Shown here one piece after another: positions 1 to 13,115 of a DNA stretch of 64,000 nt. The stretch is from Eutypa lata (lineage: Eukaryota; Ascomycota; Sordariomycetes; Xylariales; Diatrypaceae), in assembly GCA_022661535.1 (NCBI GenBank), contig JAKULF010000005.1, positions 5,642,001-5,706,000 on the forward strand. Reading direction: 5' to 3'. A program made the position numbers and the translations under genes. The notes below the pieces were generated by a model. The model did not search any database, had not been told where the DNA came from, and saw only the letters and a program-made list of their open reading frames with translations. Numbering within the stretch: the first letter of the stretch is position 1; each line of letters opens with the position of its first letter.

Positions 1-1198
1 TATGGAGTAGAATATAGGACTTACTATAGCAAAAGGACGCGGGAAGGGTGAGGGCGAGAAAGGCCGGGGAGATCCTACTAGTAATAGTAGTAGTAGTAGT
101 GGTGCTGATAGACCACCTGACACGAGTCTGGGGCAGGTGACTGTAATGGTGTTGAGGTACTACAGCAGGAGCACGCTTCTCGTCTGCTGCTGGACATTGA
201 AAAGGAGGATGCATAGACGACGCATCTGCTGCAGCGCCCCTGCTAAACATGCACATTGCCAATTTCCCCCCCAGGTCCTTCGTCTCCTAAACTTTCGGGT
301 TCGGTGGGGAAGGAAGTTCAGCTACTGCCGCGAGACCCCAATCATAGACCGCTTAGATGCCGTTTTAGGAAGTGGGAAGGGCACTTGTCCCTGGAATGGA
401 AGGTCGTCGGTCACTACGCTGGGGTCCCGGAAGACCACGTTAGTGGCTCGGGAACGGAGGGATAATATCATACATATGTAGGTAAGTGCTCAGTGCTTGT
501 AACTATAAGGGAGACAAGTACATCTAAATACCTACTTACTTACTATGTAGGTAGGTACCTAAGGTAGATATAATCATCTACTACGTGAAGCCAAAAGGGT
601 TGGATTAGAGCTTGACATGTCGCTCGCTTGCTAAACCTACATCCTTCAAGTTGCCGCTACTAATAAAGTTATATTGCGTATGAGTAGATGTAGGGAAGTT
701 GAAACACCCAGATACTGTACCTCGCCTAACCACAGTCGTAATCGATAAGAATTGTGAACTCTGTGAAACACATATTGGATGAATCACTTAGGTACCATAG
801 GTAGGTAGGTAGCTGTGAATGTATGAGGAAAGTGAGGGGAAAATCAAGACGGAAAGAGTAGGAAATGAAGCTGAATTACACTGCACCCACCACTTGGCGA
901 TAACCCTTACTTAGGTACCTATAACTACACTTGTATAATTATATGCTAGACAGGCCACGACAACATGGAACTAGTGTTGAAGTAATAAACAAACATATGA
1001 ATCTATTAATATGCCTTTCGAAATCTATATAAAGAGGCAACAGGAGACCAAGATAGTAGTTCCCAATATTCAAACGCTAATGCACTTTTCCCTACCGTCC
1101 CAGATTATTCCACTATGGGATTTTTTTCTTCTTCTTTTTTCTGTTGTCCGAACCCCCTTCCTACTATGTCTCTAATGATATGGTCATAGACGACATAA
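1..1198. other. Intergenic, window edge
   Basis: No gene is supported here. A short (AGT)n run lies at about 84-100, and there are TAGGTAGGTA/GGTACCTA words near 550-560, 790-812 and 912-920. On the minus strand a frame is open from an ATG at 214 to the window edge, but it shows no recognisable domain, so I do not call it. The stretch next to 1199 is presumably the 3' untranslated region of the glutamate dehydrogenase gene. Confidence 0.6.
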
Positions 1199-4100
1199 TC
1201 ATTGAATCTTCAACATTCTCTTGGTCATGCTATAAAATACGTTAGTAAAAGAGATGGGACGTTTCTTGAGTATGAGGAAATCAACTTACAAGTCATAAAA
1301 TGCGAACTGGCTCGGGCTGCTGCCGAACTCGTAGACGAAGCGAGATGCAAGGTAACTTCCGAATATCGCGCGGAGATAGTTGTCTGGTACCCGTTGAACG
1401 ATAGTTTCCAGTCCAATATTGTCCAAGAGAAGCTTGGGCAGCGCATCGGCTAGAACGCTCAAGCGGATCTTCTCGTCCTTCCATAGATCCGACTTTTGTA
1501 ACTCCTCATCGAGCGTAGTGATGGCGACCGAAAGCTTGTCAGAAAGCACCGAGCGTGGCGCACCGGTCTCTTCATTCTCTCGCCAGATGGCTTCAAACTC
1601 CAGGCAAGCGTTGTCACGGATCTTGGCTTGGACCTCCTTCACGTACGCTTGGTAGAACTCGGGTGCTTGTCCGTTCCGATCGTGGCACATGTGCTTAACA
1701 AAGCCCTCGTCGTCGAAACTGAGGGAAGCAAGTACTTCTAAGGACGAGGATGTGACGCCACCCTTGTTGGCCGACGCGTCTTTGAACAAGATGCACCCTG
1801 CACTCTCTAGGCGTAGCTTGGCATCTTGGGTGATGAAGAGATTGGCACCCTCGACCATATAGGGGATTGTAACCTTGCCATCCTTGATGAGCTTATTAAC
1901 GGAAACGAGATCGATAGACTCGGGACGGCCACCACAAGGCACGAAGCAATCCGTCAACCCTGTGTCTCTCAAATGGTAGGTGTTGCGGAAAGTCGTACCA
2001 TTGCCAACTACTTCGCCCGTCGGCAACGTGACATTGCTGTCATCGCACAAGACCCGATATCCGTCCTTCGAGAGCTTGGAGACGTCGAAGTTTGAGATCA
2101 TCACCCGATTCTTCGCGAGCCGCCTGAGCTCATCCTTATCAATACCGTTTGGATCGACGAGCACTCCTGACCCGTCAACGATCGCTGTATACTTCTCGTC
2201 GCCTAACAGGATCTCGTTGCTTCCAAGGTCACCATCTGGACCACCTGTCTGCATCTTCCTAACTGTGGCAGGGTCCAGGTTGAGCTTGCGGTAGATGCCC
2301 TTGACATATTCGCGGACTGACAACGTAGTCATACCGTACTCATCATGGGGAATACCACCCAGCTTAGGGGATTTGCCAGTGAAAAATGATTTCCACCAGG
2401 GCGCACCACGGATTCGAGCATGCCCGGTAGCCCAGTCTACCAAGTCGGCGGTATTCTCGTCAGGACCCATAAACAGGATCTCCTCTTTCCGGTAGAGGTC
2501 CACGATCGGATTCTTGATACCTGGGGTCTGGGCAGGAAGAAGAAGATCTAGTATGCTGTCGATATACTTCTCAAATGCTTCCCGGGCTTTGTCTTGTTGC
2601 TTCGCGTCGAGGAGAATGACACCCTTCGAACCGCCTTCCGGGATATCTTTGTTCTTGCGTTGTTGGGTACTGGCAAGACCATAGTTCTCGTCAAATAAGT
2701 TCCTTGCGTTGATCTGGTATGCTTCCTTGCTGCGAGATTTCACAATCCGGATACCGCCTCGGGAAATATCCTTGAACCGTAAATGGAAACCTCGGGACTC
2801 TGCACTGATCACGAGGAACATACCGTAGAGAGGTCTAGGGTACTCAAACTCGGGGAGGAAAGTAGGGTCAAGACGGAAACTCAGAGCTACCTTGGTTGGA
2901 GTAAAGTAGTTCGTCTTCAGGATAGCATTGTTGAAAATGCGGAAGGCCGTCATCACCATCTCTTCGTGCTCGTTGTGTACTTCTCGGGCGATCCTCTCTT
3001 TCAGCTTCGCATCAGACAACACCTCTACTGCCGGAGTAGGAGCAATGACATGTTTCTCAAAGCCGGGCCCGACGCTGAGGTGAACACTGGCAAATGAAGC
3101 ATACAGTGCACGAACCAGACTAGGATGGTTCGTAATGATCTCTAGAATGTAGTCCGGAGTGAAAGTCTCAGTACGGAGACGGCGCTTGAGTCTTGACAAG
3201 ATTTCAGCGTGTCCATTGTTTCTCGGGTCTAGGGCTTGGGATAAGGAGGCATATTCAGAACCAAGACGATTGAGAAAGTGTTGGACAAAAACCCAGACAC
3301 AATGGCCGTATACCGTCTCCTGTAGACTCAAGGTACCCGACGCAAACAAGGAGTGTAGCTTGTTCTGCGGGATGCAATAGAGCAACGAGATCTCTTTGGT
3401 AATCTGGTGAATCGATTGCTCGATAGGCATGACATTGGCGTCTAGGTTTGACGCCGGTTTCAGGTAGTGGCTCATAACGGTAATTCCATTCGAGAACTGT
3501 TCGACGTATTTCCTGGAACTAGTGACCCCATAGTAGTGGTACAGGTCACTCAAGGCGCTGAAGATTCCTCTGGCAGTGCGAGTATGGAAGGCGACGACGA
3601 GACGCTTTTCTTCGGAGCCTTCAATGTCAAAAACTTCAATGACAGGACCCGTCCGAGCAACGGCGAGCTTGATGATATCTTCGTAGATCTGCTTTGTGTT
3701 TTTGGTTGCCTTGGTCAAGAACATGCGGTCACTGATGACTTCAAGGCGAGTATCATCAGGTGCAGGGTTTGAATCCACGAACTGACATTGGTACACGAAG
3801 TAGCAACGCAGTGAAGTCTTCGAGGTGGAATGGTCACCAGACAGACTGACAGGAGAACGGAAGGTTTCAACTCGGAACCGCTTGTTGGGATCGGTGTGAT
3901 CCAAGTACTTCTCCTCAAGTCTATTCTCATAACGAGGTCCTTTCAGGTTGGAGACACCGGGTATGCTCGTGTCAATATAGATGGCGTGGTCAGCAGCCTC
4001 CATGTCGAGGCGGATCTCCTCCCGTTTGTCCACACGGGCATACGCAGCCACCTTGGCAGCATACATGGAAGTAATATGAGTCGCAAGTGCGTCTACAGTC

Positions 4101-4571
4101 TCCATTTGGAAGTAGACATCATCAATACCTAGTTCATCATAGAACCAGCGGACCTGCTCGTCAAGGTGTGACTCGGGGATCCAGCCCTGCTTCAAAATGA
4201 CTTCCTTGACTATGCCTTGTTAGCCAGTGCGAAGCATATGGTGGGTTGATAAGCTTACCTGAATTCATCTGCTCTGCACGTCCTTTAAACTCAGGCGCAA
4301 TGTAGCCCACCGTAGCGGACCGCAGAACCCTATGGCCATTTTGACCATTGCTCATGAGTGGGACGGAAAAATGTGTAGGCTGAGGTGAAGGATGACGTGA
4401 CGGCTCATCCTTGATGCCGCCAAGCACCTTGTTGACAGGGGCAATCCCATTGACAGTCATGATTTCAATAGCTGGTTGGTAAGATTCAAATGACTCTAGG
4501 GGATCTGTGTAATCAGGGAACCTATCCAAAGGTAGGTTAGTGGTTTGAAGTGTCAACATAGTAACACCCAT
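1199..4571 (-). CDS. GDH2: NAD-specific glutamate dehydrogenase
   Basis: Large fungal NAD-dependent glutamate dehydrogenase, which deaminates glutamate to 2-oxoglutarate and ammonia for nitrogen catabolism. Three exons: 4259-4571, 1290-4209 and 1199-1229, with introns of 49 and 60 nt. They join to 1087 residues, close to the roughly 1050 of the family. The catalytic region is seen in the GGSKGVILL segment and the following GPDENTADLVDWA and KLGGIPHDEYGMTT segments; a Rossmann-type NAD domain follows. The last intron (donor GTAAGT at 1289, branch CTAAC, acceptor TTATAG) matters: unspliced, the frame stops after FYDL, whereas splicing gives FYDFMTKRM and a short tail. The start at 4571 (ATGGGT, A at -3) is chosen because the frame upstream reads as non-conserved; ATG 4559 is the alternative. 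The N-terminal 100 residues are low-complexity and uncertain. Confidence 0.93.
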
Positions 4572-7500
4572 TATGATTTGAAAGGCGTCGATGTTGAGGT
4601 GTGTAATGGCGAGACAACAGATAGGAGAGTGGAAGGGGAGGAAGACACAGTTTAAATATCCCAATAAGATATACGGAACAGGCAAAGGAGGTAACATGGA
4701 GGGGGCTGAGACGTGGAAGGCAAGACGGAAGGAAAGGCTGCGATGTATGGAAGGTTGACTGTATTTGATACTGGCAACTCTGCTTTGGATGACACCAGGT
4801 CTCAAACAGAGTTCAAGTACCAGTACGGTGTCATTGTGATGAGAGGAAAGGAATCGGCAGCGGGATGATCAAGGAGGTCCGCTATAATTAACAAGAGAGA
4901 CTGCGGTTCGGCACAACGCACATGTGGCAGACTAGCTGAGTGCAATATCAAAGACATGAATGTCGTTATCTCACGCCACTTGACTCCGGCAATGAGTGAT
5001 CTTCACCGCTCAACTTCGGCATGCCCTGCAATCGCTCGAGCTCTTCATAGGGGGGTTTCAAAGGCAACTGAAATGGGTTGAACAAAGAACTACTTACCGA
5101 GTACTGGTAGATGAGTTCTCCTGATATAGACAATGACTGTAGTCTACAAACTAGAGAGGATCCACAATAGATGTCGCTGTAAAATAATGTTGTCTAATAG
5201 GGGGGAGTCGACAGGTGACAATGTATTGGGTACAATTAAGAGACTTTCCAGCAATTAATAAAACATGGAAGGCTGTTTGATGTGGTCGATTATCACCGAT
5301 TGAGAAGATTCAGGTTCCAGAAGAGAGGATTGGCTTAACAAAGACCCGTGACACAGAATCAGATGCTTTGGTGCATAAGTCTTTTAGACTATAGGTGAAT
5401 AAATGCAAGATACCTATATTTGTAGGTAGATAGACAAGTAAAAAGTGTATATATGAGATATGTATGTATGTAGTCAACTTCGGGCCGTATCCATAGTATG
5501 CATAGGTAGCCGGGCCTTATGAGAAAGGGGGTTGATGCCAACGATGACGGCTATTAGGTTATAAGCCTAAAGGTAAGAAGAATTGGGATTGATAGAGAGA
5601 CGATGGGGAAGATACGAATTAATTGCTGACTGACATCTGGGGAACACTATGTTACGTATGCCATATAATAGGGAGGAAGTACTGACGCTTTATATACGGA
5701 GAGATAAGACGTCATGAAATGTCAACATTCAAAAGATACGAAGTTACATACGGACTACTTTGTGTACTGTAGATACATATCCATGTATGCAGTGCGAGAA
5801 CATTTCACTAGTACATACCTAGTGATCCTTTGAGGGTCCCTTTTTTTAGAATTCCGACGATAACCCATAACTATTTTACTTAAACAGACTAATTACCCCA
5901 TACTTACCATCAAAAAATAAGGAAAATTTTTTGAAGGATAAGACTTGTTCGATCACGATGAAGTTCTAAAGCATTTTTTACTATGTACGAATGAAAACTT
6001 GCACCGGATCTGCAACTAACTCCAAAGGGTTGCGGGCGCCAATGCCATTGGTCCAACGATTCGGTACCTGGCAATCGTACCTGAAATCGGGTGAAACCAC
6101 ACCACTTGGGAATTATGTAACTTGACCTTGAAAGGACACCGGTAGTGGGCCTTATTCCCCAGTCTTGTCAAGTAGAATAGCTACTATTATGTGGCCTAAC
6201 AACAGGGCTGTTCGTTCACAGGCATGTGTAGCTTGTAGGTATCTGAGTATGTGTATATCAATACCTTACATATATGTGTACCCATATGGGACATGGCAAT
6301 ACTTCATAGTATGTCCTTCTCCCTACTGCCACGACTGTATAGCCAAGTACTTTACATGTATGTGTGTGGACATGAAGCTACATACCTGTAACTTACATGG
6401 CTCCAACGGCCGTTGTCTATAAATGTTGTTTGTAGTACTTAGATTATGTAGGTTGTGTTGGCATTACGAATTATTGCTTAAGAGTTTTGACTCGGTGATG
6501 TCTTTTGTTTCTTTGAGAGTTGGAGAGTTTTGTAAGCCCTGTTTGGCTGATAAGTCTTCAGCTAACATGTAGGTAGCCCCTCCAATCAGCATGTCGGCTT
6601 GTAAAACCGAAACCTCCATACTCCGTAATCTATAGCATATACTGTACAGCAGGTAATTAGATATAAGCGAATAGATATCGTATAGATACCATCCCGTTTA
6701 ATACCTTACTTGCATACACACACGTAACACCAAATAAACAGGTCTAAGACTGTTGTTGGTTTTTCTGCATTTCAGTCTTTCTTATCTTTGGGCTGTTCTG
6801 GGCTGCTCTTGGGGGGGGGGGCACACCAACCTAACTAGCAGCTTCATTCCTTCTGTATTGTACATAACTACCTAGGTAAGCATTGCAAGGAGCAACCTTA
6901 AAATCCCCCCCTGAACGTGATAGACATATTGTACAGTAAAAAGCCCAGTTCGTGGACGGGATTGTGCATCATAATTCTTCTCCTTTACCGCTTCTTCTTT
7001 TCGTTCTGATTCGCAAACGAAAGTGGCTAGGCCCTCGTGGCTTTCTTGCGCAACTCCGTTATCTGTTGAGAGAGGGTATACCGTATCAGGGCCCAGGCCA
7101 TTCCGGGTATCTTTTCAGGGATCAGGCTATGTATCACGAGACGTCCACCCTTCACCGTGGTTTTCCACCTCTGTGCATGTACCTTTATGTTCCGGAAGCT
7201 TGCCAGATTGGTATTCGCCATTTAGTCCTTGTGACGAGAATGCGAGAGAGTGAGCCCCCTAACTAGATACATAGGAGGACATTCAGTGCCATCTTTCTTA
7301 GGTAAGGCCCGGTACAGCCGGTCACCGTGACCCACATGCCCCGCGAATTCAAAGTCTTGGTCGGGCCCGGTACGTAAGCTCTAGAGTATGCAGTTTTCAT
7401 TACCCCCTAATTACTTGATCGTGCAGCACTTTTAGCGCTTAATAAACTCTATAGGCACCACGAGGCCTGGATGATTTGACGCCAGTTGAATTAGACGACA

Positions 7501-9283
7501 TGGTACACGACCTCATGACAAGCTTCCTTGTCGACCGCTTTGCCGGTTAGCATTCCAGTCATACTGTATTCGAGTTCCTGTTACTAAGAGTTCGTGAGTT
7601 TACTGGACGAATGCCAATTTCATCAGTCATTACATTGCGACATCCGTGCCGACATAGACGTCACGAGTTGCGTGCAGAGATCTCATCATATCCCTTGCTG
7701 GTTTATGCCGAAACTCTTACAATTGTCCGTCCGGGTTGGCATTTGTTGACGTTTGTATTCGGTTACATTACATGGAAGATTTTTATTTTATTTTTACCCT
7801 TCGGTTTAGAACGCACGATATCTCGCTGTATAAGGCAATTTGTACACCGATCCAACACAGTACTTCTCGCTTTTGTATCTCTCTTACTTTCCGTTATTAT
7901 CAGGCCTAAGGAGGTATATAGTCGACCACTATACTTTTCCGTACGAGCCTTATAGCTTTCGGCTGTTCCCCGAAGAATAGGTGCTATTTTTACATCCAGT
8001 TGCCTCAAGATCTAACTATTGTCTATGGCTGATTAGTGTCGTTCGTAGAATATCGAGATAAGCTCAGCCACCAATGTGGAGCGATAGATAACATCTCACT
8101 GTTTAATAGATGAATACGAATTCCCTGTCCGTATAGGAGCTGAACCCGACACAAATCAAGTCGTTCAGTTAAGAACCTTACTACGACGTACAGCTCTTAT
8201 CAAGAACCAATCATTCATCACATCCAATCGACTGAGAGCATCTCTCTGGTTAACTTCTCAGGTACACTGCCACAAGTAGATTTGTGCCTGGGGTTATCGA
8301 CTCTGCCGAGAGTTCCGTCGGGTTCGCTGCAAGTCATTGCAGCATGTAATCAATCCTACACTACATATCCAGGTGTAGATCTGTTGTCTGTGAAAATTGT
8401 AACCAAATTGTCCTCATCGCCTCATTCACCTTCCATGGCCTTGATTTCCATCTCCGACAGGTCATATTTGCCGAAGAGGGAGGTAGCATTATTGAATGCA
8501 TTTTACATGCAGCCGGTCGATGTCATGTTGAAGGATCCGGATTACTTCTTTCTTTCTGTCGCCTTAACTTGTATGCCCATTACGATAACATATCTATTCT
8601 CTAGTCCAAGCATCCGCTGTTGTACCACAAAACCAAGTAAGATTCCGTAACTTGATACCCGCAGTAGTCTCACGGCCTGCATGTTTCGTGTGATGGTTCA
8701 TTTGTTGAATCAAGTTTCTTGGTCTCTTACTTCCGTTAGTATCTATAATTTCCATTAGGTGCTCCGTATATTATGTCATGTTTAGACTTTGTGTTCAATG
8801 TTGAGGACATCAATGTTCACATGCCGAAACGAGTACTTACATCGGAATGTACTACGTAGTAGTATTTATTACTGCCATCTACATGTCTACATATAGATAT
8901 GTATGTACGTACATATGTAGAAGTGGATATGCCTGTACATGGATGTGTCGGAAAGGCGTGAATAGCCGATACCCCCTATACGCATATTGTATTATTAGCA
9001 ATGAGAACCCCACCTCAGTCCTAGTATGTACTTGAAGTCATCATCACTTTGCGGGGGTTTTTAGCTAATTAGTTTCTTCTTGACGGCATCAGGCCTGCAG
9101 ATCGCGGGGTCGTTCGAAACAGAAATATTTCTTCCTGAGATTACGCGGGGATCCTAGTCGAAAAGGCCCGAGCCGTGATAGATTTGATCAAGTCTAGATA
9201 GAGTGCGGCTTGAGAGTTAACCCGAGTAGATCCTATCTAATTGCGGCCTTTTGGTCAACAACAACCTCCTTCGAAGATTCAGA
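4572..9283. other. Long intergenic region, no gene seen
   Basis: About 4.7 kb between the divergently placed glutamate dehydrogenase and kynureninase genes. All open frames are short, without recognisable domains or convincing splice-joined exons. The stretch contains an AT-rich patch around 5820-6000, a run of eleven Gs at 6811-6821, and scattered ACCTA/TAGGT and ACATAC words. No transposon ends, tRNA or rRNA were recognised. Confidence 0.55.
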
Positions 9284-10817
9284 ATGAGCAACTCTGACTT
9301 GCAGAGTCAGGCGCAAACTCTAGATAGCCAAGATAGTCTACAGGCCATCCGAGAAGAGTTTCGTATACCGACTAAAGCAGATATAAAGCGCAAGACGCTA
9401 ACCCGTCCTAGTGAGTCTTTTTTGTTTTTGTTGAGCCTAACCCCTATATACCTATAAGTGTTAATAATTGCCTCCTAGAAGATGATAGCCTTTCAAGTGG
9501 TGATGAGACGTCGCCATGTACGTACTTGTGCGGCAACTCATTAGGGTTGCAACCGAAGAGAACAGCGGCCCGCATCCAGCAATATCTCGAAACATGGGGT
9601 ACGCAAGGGGTGCAAGGTCACTTCAAGCCATTGGATGACTCCCCCTTGCCTACGTGGCTTGATGCTGATGCGAGGGCCTCCAAGTTGATGGCTCCACTCG
9701 TGGGAGCAGATGAGTCTGAGGTGACCGTGCAGCAAACGTTGACGGCGAACCTGCATCTCCTAATGAATGCATTTTACCACCCGGACATCAATGGGCGCCA
9801 CAAGATCATCCTTGAAGCAAGGGCATTTCCTAGCGATCACGTCAGTTGTTTCCATAGTGACAGTATAGAGGCAATGCTTAGCTAACCTTGCTCTAGTTTG
9901 CTGTGCTGAGTCAGGTCTATCATCACGGGCTATCTCCAAAGACGTCTATGGTGACTCTCGAGTCTCCCTACTCGGATGATTCGTTACTCAGTACCTACGA
10001 CATCCAATCCATAATCTCCAAACACGCATCAGATACCGCATTGTTGCTACTGCCGGGGATACAGTATTATACTGGACAGTTCTTTGACATTCCAACTATC
10101 ACAGCCTTTGCGCGTAGTCACGGCATTTTTGTGATCTGGGATTTAGCTCATGCGGTTGGCAACGTCCCTCTCTCCCTCCATGACTGGGATGTAGATGCAG
10201 CAGCCTGGTGCACATACAAGTATCTCAACGGTGGCCCTGGATGCATAGGGGGTATGTTTATCAATTCACGGAACAGCCTAGTGACTACTACTATCACCGA
10301 CGAAGAGCCCGAGCGTGGATATGGCAAGCGCCTCTCGGGTTGGTGGGGAAATGACAAAGCAACACGGTTCCAAATGGAAAATAAATTTCATCCAGTAAAG
10401 GGCGCTGCTGGGTTTCAACTGAGCAATCCCAGCATTCTTGACATCACAAGCCTCAGTGCCTCCTTAGAGGTCTTCGAGCTAGCAGGCGGTGTACCAGCTC
10501 TACGGGAGAAGTCTAGAAAGTTGACCGCCTTCTTGGAGTCGTCTCTTGCAGCGATGCCGGAAGCAGCACGGGACCTTTTTAGGGTCATCACTCCAAAAGA
10601 CCCGGACCAGCGCGGCGCGCAGCTGAGTCTTCTGCTCGCAGAAGGGCTCCTGAACCCAGTGATGGAGGAGCTCACGCGGCGCGGTGTCATCGTGGACGAG
10701 AGAAAGCCAGACGTTATTCGGGTCGCTCCCGCGCCGCTGTATAATACGTTTGAGGATTGTGTAGCATTCGTCAAAGCGTTCGAGCCAGCGTTACTTTCCG
10801 CTTCTTCTAAGGCATAG
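9284..10817 (+). CDS. BNA5: Kynureninase
   Basis: Pyridoxal-phosphate enzyme of the kynurenine route from tryptophan to NAD. It cleaves kynurenine or 3-hydroxykynurenine to anthranilate or 3-hydroxyanthranilate plus alanine, in the cytosol. Exons 9284-9410, 9479-9840 and 9897-10817 give 469 residues, the usual length. The joins are supported by the restored motifs TYLCGNSLGLQP at the first junction region and FPSDHFAVLSQ across the second. The cofactor lysine is expected at residue 271 in TYKYLNGGPG; WDLAHAVGN upstream carries the aspartate that contacts the pyridine ring. The start is the first ATG in frame, with A at -3. Fungi may carry two BNA5 paralogues, and which one this is cannot be told here. 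A TGT microsatellite lies about 165 bp after the stop. Confidence 0.95.
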
Positions 10818-10983
10818 TTTGATCAGGTACTACATGCATCTCACGACGTCACAATTGTCTCTCCTAACCTGCATCAGGGCGAAGCTGCAACGTTTAATAC
10901 GGGTTGCTTGCACAAGGGAATAGTTTGCGATATCAGTATTTTAAGCTTCCAGCAGAAGAGTGTCCATGTGCAGTTTACTACCA

Positions 10984-11049
<66 letters not shown>

Positions 11050-12983
11050 CATCTTTACCCTTGCTTGTGTAGATCAAGATGCGTTCTTTGAATTGTAACC
11101 GTTGCTATGACCTCCGAGTCGATACCCTTGCAAAGTGTATCGTATCATGAATTAACGTGGAGAACAAATGTCTGATATACTGACTTTGTTGTGTAGCACC
11201 AGTCGGATTGCCCAATGCAACCTGATCCTCCGAATCACCCCACACTAAATAAAGCCACTGGATACTTATACCGACCATTGGACGGGGACTTTTGAAAGGT
11301 CAGTATGGGCCGGAATGAAACTCTACCCTCATGATGTGATGCTACCGGTCTGCATAAAGAGGCCTGCTTGAATTTCTTTGTCCCGTTCTCGAAGAGGTTG
11401 GTGGTATAACGAGTGGTGACATGCCTCTGCTAACATCAAGTTGCATGTCTACTCTACTTGGTGCGACCTCCTACCTCCCCGTAGAGTATCTCTACAGGCA
11501 CGTTACAGGTGCAAGAAGCCGAAGTGATCGACCCCGACCCCGTCCCTGATATGAATTTCCGTTAATCCATACAGGTTCGGCAGCAGGGATGCGCGGCAAC
11601 CGCAGATCGCCGCAAAGCTTGTCTCTTTAGCCAAGCCCCCTCATATGCAAGATAGTCACAAATACATAGATGTGGCTACAGTGCGCTTGCTCCCACGCGA
11701 TCCCGTGGCTCTGGTGAAAGGAAAAAAAAAAACCAGATCAGAGCAATGTAACTTTGTTTTGCCTCCGTAAATAAGAAAGGTAGAGAAATTTCAGCGGAGA
11801 ATTAATTAACCAGCGGGAAGTCCGGTTATATCTCATGCAGATGGAACGAATGATTTTTAGTAAAAGCAATGCAAGACTTCGTGCAATACCACGGCGAGGA
11901 ATAGGGGGCCGCGTGGTTAAATGGGACATCTCGGTTGGTTCGGTACGTCTCTTAAGCCTTCAGCTACATGTCACATGTAGAACTTAACTAAGTCTTACCT
12001 GCAAAGAGAGAGAGATACAGTGCTAAACTCAGCATTACCATCAAGGAGTCATCTACCGCGATCAAGTGAGAAGGTGGGATTTGGATTCTGCAAACGACGT
12101 ATTTGTGTGAATATCATATGTAGTTGTTAGGTAAGAAGGGAGTATTTCGTGCCGTCAAACCGCCACCAATCACGGCTACTTATCTGTCAATGTGGTCAAA
12201 CTGTGTAGTGAGTGGTATCTTGGAAAGATGAAAAGCTTCTTAGGTCCTTGGGAAATGCCCAGACTGGCGTGACTGGTTGCCAGTTAGGCATGCAGGTCTT
12301 GGCTGCGTGGAATGTGCTCGTTATTGAAGCTTGGCCCTGCAAGTGCTCCTGTTTGAACTACAATTGATAACAGTCTCAGTTCAGTTGGGTACGCTCAAGT
12401 TTGACATAAGGAGATAACTATAGTGATATGCTCGTAACAAGGGACCTTTTCTTTTTGTCTATTTGATATATCGATCCGATCTTTGGTATCATAATGTCCT
12501 CGCTGTTCTCGGTGATGATGCTACATGTATGAATGGACCTTCTCGGTATTACATAGTATATGAGCGGTGGGGTGGCTTGTGGCGGTGCTGCACCACAATA
12601 GATGCGTGGACTAATACGTAGAAAAGAACTGGCAAATACGTCATCTCGAGCCTATTGTATCCTATCAACTATCAAGGGTGTGACCCTGTTAATCATTCAA
12701 TTCGTTTCCATCGTGCTTGGCTTTGGACTTCCAAGGCTCGGCCCATTCTGTGACACGACCTTTTATACCTAAAAGACGGTCCTTGATTCTTTTAACCTGC
12801 CATTTCCTTTCTTTCTACAACCCAACCAAGTCTCAAGCACAAACACAACTGCAACTTTACTTTCGGTTCTTACGATATCGCAAGCATTCTGTGAGTAGCG
12901 CATTTACCCAAACACCGCTGGGACAACAAATATACTGACTATTTGCTTTAGACTGCATATACAACACATACCTACCACACACA
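10818..12983. other. Intergenic, includes leader of small-peptide gene
   Basis: Apart from the TGT microsatellite, no gene is seen. Towards the right end there is a likely promoter and leader for the small peptide at 12984: an AT-rich CTTTTATACC element near 12762, a pyrimidine-rich stretch, and a putative 61-nt leader intron at 12891-12951 with donor GTGAGT, branch-like ACTGAC and acceptor TTTAG. Confidence 0.5.
10984..11049. repeat. (TGT)22 microsatellite
   Basis: Twenty-two uninterrupted TGT units (66 bp) counted directly. They lie in non-coding DNA about 165 bp downstream of the kynureninase stop, probably in or just beyond its 3' untranslated region. The run is perfect, so it is likely length-variable between isolates. 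Confidence 0.98.
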
Positions 12984-13115
12984 ATGCCTTTCTTCTACTC
13001 CAAACCCGTCGGCGGCCGCCATTTCGGTACCAATATACACATTGGTCGTAACGGTGTGCATCGCGGACCTTGGCGGTTCAGTTTCGGCAAATTCAACTGC
13101 TTCAAATCACACTAA
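12984..13115 (+). CDS. Small 43-residue Gly/aromatic-rich peptide, unknown function
   Basis: ATG at 12984 opens a 43-codon frame ending at TAA 13113-13115. The peptide begins MPFFYSKPVGGRHFG and is rich in glycine, phenylalanine, histidine and basic residues. It has no signal peptide or membrane segment. Support for a real gene comes from its context: a pyrimidine-rich leader with a well-formed 61-nt intron (12891-12951) ends 32 bp before the ATG, and the ATG has ACA at -3 to -1. Codons favour C or G at the third position more than the surroundings do. I do not recognise a family. It could be a conserved fungal micropeptide or a chance frame in a non-coding transcript. Confidence 0.45.
   Translation: MPFFYSKPVGGRHFGTNIHIGRNGVHRGPWRFSFGKFNCFKSH

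Noticed and set aside
1..214. Minus-strand frame open from ATG 214 to the window edge, with a GTAAGT-like site near its end
   Set aside because: No domain, includes a Thr run from the triplet repeat, and no second exon is visible inside the window.
7611..7955. Plus-strand frame with hydrophobic residues near the centre
   Set aside because: No conserved motif and no supporting splice sites; an opposite-strand frame of similar length exists.
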